Below are positions 31,346 through 41,285 of a stretch of DNA of 64,000 bases, piece by piece. The translations under genes and the position numbers were made by a program. Source of the stretch: Tricholomella constricta (lineage: Eukaryota; Basidiomycota; Agaricomycetes; Agaricales; Lyophyllaceae); the NCBI GenBank assembly GCA_013368375.1, contig JAACJP010000038.1:62001-126000 (forward strand), written 5' to 3'. A model generated the notes under the pieces. The model had not been told where the DNA came from. It ran no database searches and saw only the letters and a program-made list of their open reading frames with translations. Within the stretch, counting starts at the first letter, position 1, and every line of letters begins with the position of its first letter.

Positions 31346-33264
31346 ATGTTTGCGGACATGGTTGTCACATGCCCTGGTCACATGACAGTGCGAAAGTCAC
31401 CATCAGTCCATGTGGCTGTGGCAACAGCTTTTTTCCTCTCGCTATCTGATCCCTTATCGCACCTCATCCAAAGCAAATCAATGACTTCCTCCGCGCTGCA
31501 CTGGATTGACTCTGAGAGCTTTTTGCTTCCGATGACGGGCAGGGCCGCAGTTCACCTCCAGGAGGTGCTTTACTACTGCGAATCCCGCTTACGTGTTGCC
31601 TTGGTGAAGTTTGCAGGTGTGGATAATGCGGAGGTCCGGGCTTCAATGCAAGTGCGCTTGGCCGCGGAGCTGGTACGTTGCTGACTTGGCCATTTTCTGG
31701 ATCATGACTTATTTCTCTACAGAACTTTGCAATGATATTCGTCGGCGCTGCAACAAGCATGATGATATCGTGCGAAATTCCCAATATCCTTCGGCTTCTC
31801 GCTTCCCATTTCCATGGGCAGCTTGAGCCTCACAGCCCACTCGTCCTTTCTGATTCACTGATTCTCGCGTTGGACGGCTCCATTCCGCTCGAGCACCCCG
31901 CGGCCGCTGTCTCTGAGTATGCCTGTGACTGGTGGCACGAGCACGAAGATAATGAGCTCCGTGAACCACTCAGTCATGACACGTTGGAGGAATGCCTTGT
32001 CCTTCACCGCTTTCAGCGGCAGCAAGTGCCACCACTCTGGGTTCCACAGACGAGAGCAACTCCACAAGTCCTGCAACAGTGTCGCACCCATGTCCAGGGC
32101 TTCGAAACAATTTATGAAGCTCAAGCCTATCAGACCGCCCGCCGTGCCGCGGGATTCCACATGATTTTTGAGGCAGCAAGGCAACAGGCCGCGGGGGCCG
32201 CGGGGGATGACAAAGAAATGAGCCCCCATGAGCTCTTCAGAATCCTTCATCCAGAGGCAATGGAGGGACCAATCGCATCGGAATTTGGGGAGGAGCTGCC
32301 ATCAGGGACGTACAAGGGAGAGGAATCAGATGAGGAGTTGGGCGTGAGCTCTGACAGCTCTGAGAGGTATGACCCACTCGGAACTGACATCCACCAGCCC
32401 AGGGAGCTGCTGCGTCACGAGATTCCTGATCACTTCCTCAGGCCGCCGCTCCGAAATAAAGATGTGGAGTATAAAAGCTACTACCAACGGCCCTTGGCAG
32501 GGCATGACAAAGGATCTGACAGTGACCCCGCGGAGGCGGACCCCGCGGACATTCAAAGTAAGAACAGTGATTCTTGTTATTTGAACTGCATTCAAACCTT
32601 TTGCAAGGCCAACCAGAATATGTTCCTTCTGAGGATGAGGACGAGCCCATGGCCGCGGATGTGGACCCCGCGGACATTCAAAGTAAGAACAGTGATTCTT
32701 GTCATTTGAACTGCATTCAACCTTTTGCAAGGCCAACCTGCACCCCGTTACGTATCCCCAGAATATGTTCCTTCTGAGAATGAGGATTCTGAGGATGAGG
32801 ACGAGCCCATGGGTGAGTTATATTGCATTTGCTTATACTTGCATATAGTTACCTTTCACCATTTTGTAGGCCAATCACATGAAGACCCCGATATGGTGTT
32901 CTCTGATGAGGACAGCCCCGCGGAGGACGCCCCTGCTGTCCAAGAACCCGATATTGAGTTTTCCGACAAGGACAGCTCTGCAGAGGACACCCCCGCTCTC
33001 CTCAAAGATCCAGATATTGTGTTTTTTGACGAAGACAGCCCTGCGGAGCAACAAGACATGGAAGTGCTTTCCCTTTCCGATGACTCAGGTGAGGAAGAGT
33101 TTAGGGTCAGGAGGAGACACAGGAGACCACCCGTTGAAATGCTTGAGGGCTTATTACGGTTTTCAGATGGTGAAATCAATGAGGAGCTTGCGGTTCAAGT
33201 ACCCCGCGGACAATACACTGCCGCCTCCTTTGCTCACATTCCGTCCAACATTCTTGATGATTAG
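31346..33264 (+). CDS. Acidic repeat-tailed cargo protein of K2 (five exons, about 570 aa)
   Basis: Exons 31346-31672, 31723-32557, 32608-32682, 32732-32812 and 32870-33264 are phase-consistent. The start could instead be the later ATG of MTSSALHWIDSE (about 31,481). The first 300 residues are probably helical with no motif I recognise. The last third is very acidic, with three repeats of the type DPD-I/M-VF-x-DEDSPAED, then RVRRRHRRPP and an acidic end. Introns 2 and 3 are near-identical copies made by a tandem duplication. A nuclear or chromatin-binding role is only suggested by charge. Confidence 0.65.
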
Positions 33265-33774
33265 GGGTAGCTTTATCTTGATGTCTTTTTTCCTTTTGCT
33301 TTGTGATAATGAATATGTTGCCTTGTGATAATAAAAATATACCAATACAGATACACCATACTTGTAAATGAAACATGGAGGGGGAACAATTGTGTCCCTT
33401 GTCTATACATTAAAAGCATCCAGAGCCCGCGGACAATTATGACCATATCCACAGACATTTATGGTCTGGTCTTCTACAGCACCATGGAGGCCCGTTGCAG
33501 CAGCGGGTTTGCCCGCGGACATGGGCAATCCCCGCGAGCCCCTTGCTGCCCTTTGTAGGACCAGATAGGCCCGCTGCAGCCCCAGCGGGGCCACTGGTAC
33601 CGTCCCCGACGGTTACATGTAGAGACCCTGCTGGTGCGGTGCCAGATGGTGACATGTAGTGGCCCCGCATCAGCCCCGCTGATGCCGTGCCAGACAGCTA
33701 CATGTAGTGATCCCGCTGGCACGTTGGACATGCTACATGGAGTCTGCCCCACAGACAAGGATTCATGGAGGTAA
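33265..33774. repeat. K2 spacer with subterminal palindromes
   Basis: No gene. Contains ACATGTAG palindromes near 33,611, 33,649 and 33,698, CCCGCTG-type blocks, and a stretch (GCCCCACAGACAAGGAT) also present in K1 near 3,550. Homology with K1 begins around here. Confidence 0.6.
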
Positions 33775-34330
33775 AAGACGACCCGCGGAGGTCCACAGAG
33801 GTGGGCAACCCCCCGCTAGCACCCCGCTCCCATATATGCCCGAAAAAAGGTAAGCCGCGGAGGTCCGCAGAGGTGGGCAACCCACCCCGCTGCCTCCAGG
33901 CCCGCTGCAGTGCTGGGTGTGCCCCCAAAGAAACAACCCGCGGAGGTCCGCAGAGGTGGGCAACCCACCCCGCTGCCCCCAGGCCCGCTGCAGTGCTGGG
34001 TGTGCCCCCAAAAAAACAACCCGCGGAGGTCCGCAGAGGTGGGCAACCCCCCGCTAGCCCTCCCATTTATGCCCAAAAAAAGGTAACCCGCAGAGGTCCG
34101 CAGAGGTGGGCAACCCCCCGCTAGCCCCCCACCCTGCCCCCACAGGCCCGCTGCAGTGCTGGGTGTGCCCCCAAAAAAACAACCCACGGAGGTCCGCAGA
34201 GGTGGGCAACCCCCCGCTAGCCCCCCCATATATGCCTGAAAAGAAGCGACCCGCGGAGGTCCGCAGAGGTGGGCAACCCCCTGCTAGCCCCCACCCCGCT
34301 GCCCCCACAGCACCATATAGGCTGGCCCGC
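33775..34330 (+). repeat. GC-rich minisatellite near the right end of K2
   Basis: Seven imperfect units of about 70-95 bp with the same core as K1 (CCGCGGAGGTCCGCAGAGGTGG), at about 33,781, 33,855, 33,938, 34,020, 34,087, 34,183 and 34,250. Two units carry CpG-type changes in the core (CCGCAG, CCACGG). Confidence 0.9.
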
Positions 34331-34477
34331 TGATACCATGCCAGGCAACTACATGTAGAGACCTCGCTGGTACCGTGCAACACGGCTACATGTAGTGGCC
34401 CGCTGGTGCCGTCAATACGGCTACATGTATGGCCCCGCTGGACAGTGGGACACGCTACATTGTAGTGCCCCTACCTG
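34330..34477 (+). repeat. K2 right terminus
   Basis: CTACATGTAG at about 34,347 and 34,385, CTACATGTAT at 34,419 and CTACATTGTAG at 34,455, then GTGCCCCTACCTG to the boundary. Nearly identical to K1 4,240-4,409. Confidence 0.75.
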
Positions 34478-35005
34478 TCCGAGATGAGTCCGTTCGTTCT
34501 CCTTGATCGCGATGATCTTATTGAGCGCCGCTGTACGGTAAGCGGCGTGCTCGTCGGAGAGTGCTTTGAGTTCAGCGGGTTGTGAGGCCGCATACTCGGA
34601 CGTGATCTCGACCTTCGGTTCATGGACCCCTTGAAGCATCGGGGGCCACGTTTTCATCGCCTTGTGCCGGTGAAGGTTATCAAGTGCCTTCGTGACACCA
34701 GACAACTTCCCGGAAAGATCGACGATCTTCCGAAGGGGGGCTCGGAGTACTTCGACATAATTGCCGGGTACGTAGGCGAGGATGTCGCCGAGGCTGTTGG
34801 CGTTCCCAAGGACAGCAGCTCGGGCGTCCGCGGAGCCAGTCTTTCCACCGGTGAGGGCGGAACCGAGACCCATAACCGTCGTCGAAGACGACGACGCTGG
34901 CAGATGGGTAATCTTGCCAATTCGAGGCATGCTTCGAATCCCGAAGGCTTCGAGAGCAGTCTGTGTATCCCGAGGGGTTCCAGAGGCCATCATAGCGAAA
35001 GACAT
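34478..35005 (-). pseudogene. Penelope/Coprina-like ORF1, N-terminal half, cut by K2
   Basis: From ATG 35005 (MSFAMMASGTPRDTQTALEA) the frame is open to K2, ending ENERTHLG in the codons CATCTCGGA. The half missing here is of the kind found at 4,410-4,998, which begins at the same Leu-Gly. The middle is Ala/Leu-rich and probably helical. The protein is a Gag-like ORF1 by position and by the basic tail of the other copy; no catalytic motif is present. Confidence 0.5.
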
Positions 35006-35600
35006 AGAGTGGAGGGCGGTAAGAGAGTAGAGAACGCGAAGACAGGCACACTGTCACGACCGCCCCTAACGACCACCCCTAAAACTCACATCCACTACGT
35101 TTTCCCACGCACGACCACTGTATATATATGGCACCACTTCTCTGTTGGACTCTTGACCTCGATATTACCATTTGTTACGACTAGTTCCCGTTCCCGTTTC
35201 TTATTCTCTCTTACTCTCTCGGTTTACTCAGCTCCGCAATTGTATCACTTGTGCTCATTCGTTCGAATAAGCTCCGGTAAACATCCTCGTCAACGCTCAC
35301 GACCTCCGATTACCCTATCAGAGCCCGTCTTCCTTGACGACGTCAGGCCTGTCCGCTTCGGTGGTCTCGGAATAACTCCGCAACCAGCGTGCTACGCAAG
35401 GTCCTAACACACACAAGCTTAGGGTTAGGGGGGGAGCGACGAACGCCGAAGGCGTTCGGAGCGACTGGATGTAGTGTGGATGAGGCTGTTTTGCAGAAAG
35501 TAAAGGCCCACCCCTCTTTCGAGTTGTAGGGACTTTCGAGCAGTTGAGCTCTCATCAGTACTCTCTGCGTGCTTTTATAGACGTCCGAGGTCTGGTATTT
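35006..35600 (-). promoter_or_regulatory. 5' region of the Penelope-like element: TATA, hammerhead-like motif, telomere repeats
   Basis: On the minus strand a CTATAAAAG box (35,572-35,580) precedes CTGATGA, GAGC, six bases, GCTC, GAAA (about 35,555-35,535), the order of a hammerhead core with a perfect 4-bp stem II. Then TTAGGGTTAGGG (35,419-35,430, written on the plus strand) precedes a pyrimidine-rich leader and ORF1. An inverted repeat GAACGCC-GAA-GGCGTTC sits at 35,441-35,457. Hammerhead motifs and telomere association are established for Penelope-like elements; the parts here are seen, the role is inferred. Confidence 0.4.
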
Positions 35601-37154
35601 GCCCGTGTTGCACTGCAACCGGACCGGTGGGTTACAACTCCCATCGTCCAGCTGATCGCTTGCCCGCGCGGTGGTGCCGTGAGGGGCGCCGTGAAGGTAG
35701 CAGACATCAGGGGACTTGGCCAGAGGGTCCACACGGCCCTGTCACGAGCAGCGAATCAGATTTCTCTGATGATCGCGATAATAATCCATGTCGCGCCAAT
35801 TTCGGAGTGACCTCGGCATAACCGAGCATGTGGTGTGTCGGTGCACACGGTGTGGCACATTGTGACAGTTTCTAGCTGTCAAAATGTTGACATCTGCCTG
35901 ATATATCATTCGATCAGGGCTGTTCTTTTATCCGAGGCGATCCGGATCAAAACCCGGCGGAATAGATCAGCAACGAAGCATGATGTCGCATCAACGGAGC
36001 TCCGATCAACCTAGGGGCTGATTGGCATGTCCTGTCAACGCATCAATCAGAGGCGACGTCATCAGATGATATTTGATGCGATCAGGTGTACAGTGGCTGT
36101 ACAGTGTCCATCGGACAATGCAGAGCGCTGCTTCGGTGGACATCGTAGGTTGTACGGTCCGCATAATTGTACATCATTACTGAGCTAACGCGTTGCCGTT
36201 TCCGGCATTGGGTCGGCTGGGCTGGCAAGGGCCCATTTAAAGTACAACAACCGACTTACTAATAACCTTCTCTCCGGCGTAACGTGGCGCAGGCCTAGTC
36301 ATTGGCGGAGTGGATAACGACCCGTTATCCATTCAGATTTTGAACCCGATTTTTCTCAAGATTGAAACAAGCAATTGGAGTCAAACCAACAGTAAAATAT
36401 ATACTTTTACATGTCCTCTAGCTCGCGCACTAATTCGTTTGACGAGATATGTATTCTCGGGGGTGCTATGGACCACCGAAAAGAGGGGCAAAAGCGTGGG
36501 AAAGTACACTATTGAGTGTCTTCAACGCTTCAACATCCGAGATCTTGGTATCGGAAGACGTTTGTATATACATTCGATGGCTCGCGCACTTTTTCTTAAG
36601 AGAATCGATGAAGAATTGAGTGAGCTATGGACAATTTTGTGTGGCTGGTTCGGGCGGGTGGATGATGTGGCTGTGCTGAAAGTCCGCTCGGGACGGTTTT
36701 CAATTTCTAAAATATTTACTACAGGTGCGCCACCCCCAAAAATTTGTGCGCGCGCTGCGTAATTTGAATCTTACCATTCATACCGCCTCGTCAGCGCCGC
36801 CGATTGCTGCCTTAGGTTCTTTGTGACGGTTGACGAGGCGACACGGCACTGGATCAAAGGCTGCGAATTCACCGTGCAGCGCCTAGACAAAGGCCAGTCT
36901 GGCAGTGCCACCACCTTCAACATTGCAGCCATCGCAGAACTAGCGGCCCCGCCATCAAACATCGCAGCCATCGCAGAACTAGCGCCCCCGCCATCGAGCG
37001 CACAACCGTGCCCTCTTCGCCATCCACGACCGCCGACGACTTCGACATAGTCGTCGTACCCGCCCCGCCAGATGCTCCGCCGCCACGCTGGCACACAGCC
37101 TACCCCGACACACCACCACCCCTATCCCCTGGTCGGCCGCCCTCACTATCCCCA
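35601..37154. other. No recognisable gene; open frame 36310-36762 and a 39-bp tandem pair
   Basis: The plus frame at 36310-36762 (150 codons, MDNDPLSIQILNPIF) has no motif I recognise. A 39-bp unit is duplicated at 36919-36957 and 36958-36996 (encoding IAAIAELA twice in one frame). The rest shows no gene. Confidence 0.4.
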
Positions 37155-38285
37155 GTGACGCCTACCTCACACTGGAGGCAAACTTTGATATTTTCAGTCA
37201 AAAGATCAAAAAAGAATGCTGTAAATATTCCAAGAAAGTTTAAAGCTTTAGTTTATTTTTTTGAGAGAAAATAATGAACAATTATTGAATGGGGGTATAG
37301 AATAAGGATTAGACATTGTTGGCGACAATGCGAAACAGAAACCATGCCACAAATGATTGCATAACATTTTGATCCCTTTCATGACATGTTTTGAATCATT
37401 TGAACAAACATATGGAATAAAAGTTTTGATCAATTTTTAAACCTTTCTGTCCACAAGATCATAGGGAGATTGTTCATTGGCTATTCGACATTTTTTTGGT
37501 ATCCTTTAGGACATTCTCTCGATATTGTTTCTGTATAGAGGTCAAAAATGTAAAAACAAAATTGAAAGCCAGGGTTAAATATTGTTTCGATATTTTCCTC
37601 TATTCCTTTTGAACATTGTCACGAAAAAGGGTTTGAAAAGATCGAAGCTCAGGTGTCACACTTTTTCCATGACAATGAGAGTCGAAATATCGAGAAAGAA
37701 TCGTTTGCCCGATCATCATCATTTTTACCAAAAATATTGAAGCAGAATTCAAAACAAATTGTTTGCTTATACATCGATATGTTGACCAAAAATATCGAAA
37801 TGATACCCAAACATAATCGATTCCATACCCAGTTACAGCGTGCCCGTAAGCGCCACACTTAGCGACACGATGAGACCGTCCACGGCAACGGTAACAGAGG
37901 CACTATAGATACAGTATATACAGTGTAAAAAATACAATATTCTACAAGATAGCGAGAGCACAACGAGACAAAAGCGATACGCAATAGCATTGCGTAGATC
38001 GGTCCAAGAAAACCAACGTCGAGCTGTACAGTCCGGTATTAAATCAGGAAATATGCCATCGAAAGGGTCGTACACACATTTACTCGCGGGGTACACCGGA
38101 CGCTCCCACCACGGGATCGCCCATGACGACGTCCTCGTCGAGGCCGAACGGTGGCAGTGCGGGAGCGCTAACAACGGTGGGCAGCGTTTGGTTGACATTC
38201 ATTGCGTTTTCGTCCGGCGCTACGTCAACTGTGTCTAGATTTATCATGAGAAGGACGGAAAAAAATGAATTGGAACACACCAGGT
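37155..38285 (+). repeat. Left arm of a long inverted repeat
   Basis: Matches 44,964-45,890 in reverse complement from GGAGGCAAACTTTGATATTTTC to AACACACCAGG. The left arm has about 190 bp extra (37,921-38,105). Identity looks high in the AT-rich 37,170-37,830 part. No transposase is visible. Confidence 0.85.
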
Positions 38286-39290
38286 GATGACGGGGCCGCG
38301 GCGGCAGTCGGCGTTGGCGCCTGAGGGCCGGGGTCAACGTCCATTGCGGCAATGAATAGGTCACCATAGCTGTGGAGCATGAAAAGCGGGACCAGGCAAT
38401 GTAAACATGCTTGCACTCACCATAGCCAGGTGGTTCCAAAAATACATGAGGTGGGGTGTCAGGTGGCAGCATGGTAATGTCTATACATTATCAAAACACA
38501 GTCTCCATGAGTAGGGGGCGCTTTCCTTGCATTGGAAGTGGATGATGGGCAGAGGCAAGTCGGGTGGTGAGGAAAAATTCAACGTTTGGTCTCGTTATGC
38601 CTTCGTTTACCAAAGCCTTCCTCAACCAACGAGACCATGAGTGCTACCACACTGCATCAATATATACATGCTGAAATCACTATCGTTCTCATGAGCAACC
38701 CCATTGCAACATCGCCCGCGCTCCAGGCTCGCGATCGCGGCTTCAGTGCGCGCTCCACCCATCTCCCAGTCCTGCATGCCAGGCGCGACCCGTTTCCCAT
38801 TCCCAATCGCTCCGTGCGCCTCGCCCTGATCCTGGCGTCTCAACATCCTGGAATGACTTTCTGACTGATCACTGGCACCGTTTCAAATGAGAGGATGTGG
38901 GTCGATATCTATGAGTCAAATACAGAAGTTGGTGGTTTTTGATTTACCTGGAATCATCTGACACGACAGAGCTCGCCGTGCACAAGAGGAAAGTCTAGGA
39001 TGTTCGGCGGTGGCTTCAGGAGGCTTTCGAGCGAGGGCTTTCCGGAACTTTGATGAGATATCGAGTACGAGCCTGCCATTACCATGTTTGGCGTTTCATT
39101 GTTGATCTCCTTCGTCCCAGTCCCAGATGATACTTGCACTGATTGGCTGGAACCGCTAAGACTACGACGATACGCGTTCTGGCGCGCGAGATGCGTTTCG
39201 TATTATGGAATGGCGAAACGCAGTCGGCGAGGGAACTCTGAATGCTTTCGGTTCGTGCTTCTTTTAAGCACTCACCAGACTCATTCAACG
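38286..39290. other. No gene seen
   Basis: Short overlapping frames only. Spacer between the inverted-repeat arm and the Rad17-like remnant. Confidence 0.4.
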
Positions 39291-39310
39291 TAGCTTCGTA
39301 TTGTCCACAG

Positions 39311-40111
39311 ATGACTCCAGCAGAACCTTCGCCGACCAAACCGACGCATCTAAGGCGTGGACCTATGACGAAGCCCCCCTTCGCCAAGTTCGAGGCCCTC
39401 CTCCACCGCGCATCGAGCTGCCAGAATCTCTTCACCGCACCCGCCCCCACTCGCGCAGGCTCTTCTTCCCAATCTCGATCCCAACCATCTTTAGTCCCAA
39501 CGCTAAAACAGCACATCGTCCGCCTTGAAGACCTCCCCAACGTCCACTCCGGCATGCAGCCCCAGTTCCATGCCGCCGTCGACGCCGTCGTCGCCTCGCC
39601 CGTATCTAACCCGCCCATCCCGATAGTCATCGTGGTCAGTGATACTGGTGTCCACGGCGAGGCAGGGGACGAGCGCATCGCCAGTGGAGGCGGAGGGTGG
39701 AAGGTAAAGGCTAGCGAGAGGGTCGTGGATGTCCGCACCGTGCTGTCAAGGGAGCTGCTGGGCCGTATATCACGCAGATCGCGTACGCTTTTGCTTTTCC
39801 ATCCTGTCCTTCCATTTTAAAGGTGACTTTGTCTTTTTATATCGTTCCGTTCTCACTTTCCTGCAAACCTTCGATTCATGTATAGGTCCAATGCAGCCGC
39901 TTGGGTCCAAAAAAAGAGGAGAGGAGGGAAAGGGGAAGCCTTGGTGTTGGGTACTGTCACGAGAAGAGAGCAGAGACCGTCGTCCACCCTCTCCGATGAG
40001 CCTCTGGCTTTAGCCTTTCCCTTGTGGGATCCCTGGGACGAGGTTTGCGGAGAGCCTGACCTCCAACTCAAATTCAGTGAACTGGATATATCTCAGCTCC
40101 GGGCCCATTGA
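39311..40111 (+). pseudogene. RAD17: Rad17-like checkpoint clamp-loader fragment
   Basis: The first part reads FAKFEALLHRASSC, then HIVRLEDLPNVHSG, QFHAAVDAVVAS, IPIVIVVSDTG and DVRTVLSRELLG, matching the conserved middle of fungal Rad17 (LEDLPN, VIIVSD, ELL blocks). It then needs a frame change to GPYITQIAYAF. After an intron-like stretch (GTGACT...TATAG, about 39,823-39,886) the next block has KKRRGGKGEALVLGTVTRREQ, also Rad17-like. Rad17 loads the 9-1-1 clamp at DNA damage. The N-terminal Walker A part is absent and frames are broken. Confidence 0.65.
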
Positions 40112-40604
40112 AGAAATATACGAATACTCACGGCTGTAAGTGGGTCAAATCTCTGAATCTGGCTCTGGCTCTGGTTGTGCTCCATTCTCATCCTGGGCGT
40201 CTCAAGCCGTTGCCGCTCGACTCTCGCATGCAAGTCTCGGCATGCAGGGACCATCCCCCACGTGAAACAGCGGCAGCGCCGCCACGCTTGGTACATCGAG
40301 CAAATTACGGTGACGACATCCTGCTTTGCTCTCAGGAGTAAGCTCACGAACTGACCATCCTGGGATGTAGCCATCAACGCGAAGCCAGTCGGGCGCGCTG
40401 CGGGTTTCTGGGCAACAGGTGCCCTTATAATCAGTGTACATGTAGAATAGATAGTAGCGTCCGGCATAGGGTATACCCCAGAAAACACTCAAGTGATGTT
40501 GTCTAGCAATAGCAATTTACGTTGCTCGCCGGCATAACCGAATGTGGCGCCTGAACAACTGAATGCCTAGCGCCTATTATTTCATGATAAATAAGTAAGA
40601 CACG

Positions 40605-40916
40605 GTGCTTTCAAGCAAAAGAAGATGGTGCGAACGCGTCCGGTCCAGGGGGATAGGTTCGTCGTCATCATCTTCATCATCATCTTGGATGAAACCATCT
40701 AGATGGGGCAGTCAATTCGAGAATATATCACAAATATTAAATCCACGAACCATCTTCATCGCCATCGTCCTCATCCTCGCTGACATCGTCGACGGTCGCT
40801 TCTAAACTCAAAAACATCCGAGCTTCCTGCGCCTAACAAATAATATGTAAGATTTAACTTGATCACGAGTTACACGTTCATCTTCGTACCTCCATTCGAG
40901 ACCGCTTGGTTGGCAT
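40605..40916 (-). pseudogene. Possible fragment of an acidic nuclear protein
   Basis: On the minus strand a model MPTKRSRME, intron, AQEARMFLSLEATVDDVSED, intron, GFIQDDDEDDDDEP joins short acidic exons. It resembles N-termini of Spt5-like or transposon-linked acidic proteins in Agaricomycetes, but there is no domain. Part of the acidity comes from an (ATC)n tract, so it may be chance. Confidence 0.25.
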
Positions 40917-41119
40917 CTTAGAAGATTTCTACGACGCAGGTGTCAGGTGGGCCTTGCAGATAGCTGACGAGAATTTTTGTCTACCTTACATTGGAAGTTT
41001 CATTCGCATCATTGTTATTGTCCATATTTCGACTATTATGATGTATGTAGTTAGACTAATGCTATGACAAACCCGCCCAGCAGCGGCAAGAGGTGGGGAC
41101 GACGGAGGTGAACGGGGAA

Positions 41120-41285
41120 CAAGTTGGGGAAAAGTTGTTTAGATTTGTGGTCCCAGATTATAACGGGCGGGTAACTTTAGGGCAGGCGTAAATCCAATTT
41201 AGGGCAGGCTTAAATAAAGCCTGCCCTAAACTCACGCGCCCGTTATAATCTGGCACCACAAGTCTAAACAACTTTTCCCAACTTG
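41120..41285. repeat. Fold-back (MITE-like) inverted repeat
   Basis: Arms 41120-41187 and 41219-41285 are inverted copies (about 67 bp, roughly 90% identical) with outer ends CAAGTTGGG and inner ends TTTAGGGCAGGC. The 31-bp centre repeats TTTAGGGCAGGC once more. No coding capacity. Confidence 0.85.

Larger units (their letters stand above)
26005..34477 (+). mobile_element. K2: KDZ-type DNA transposon with cargo genes
   Basis: Encodes a CxC2-KDZ transposase (27.3-31.0 kb), a divergent minus-strand gene (26.0-27.0 kb), a 570-aa acidic protein (31.3-33.3 kb), a minisatellite and a right terminus shared with K1. The right end stops 9 nt after GTAGTGC and abuts TCCGAGA in a Penelope-like ORF1. 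The left terminus is not visible; chromovirus 2 lies 16 bp from the first gene's stop. I count about 41 CCGCGG sites spread through exons, introns and spacers. Confidence 0.85.

Noticed and set aside
1..34477. A TET/JBP oxygenase gene associated with the KDZ elements
   Set aside because: I looked for one because of the known association, but found no HxD...H oxygenase-like frame in the window.
35755..35800. A second hammerhead (CTGATGA at about 35,766, plus strand)
   Set aside because: A CGCG/CGCG stem can form, but no GAAA follows it.
40093..40492. Minus-strand frames of 131 and 96 codons
   Set aside because: They overlap the Rad17 remnant's end or spacer and show no homology I recognise.
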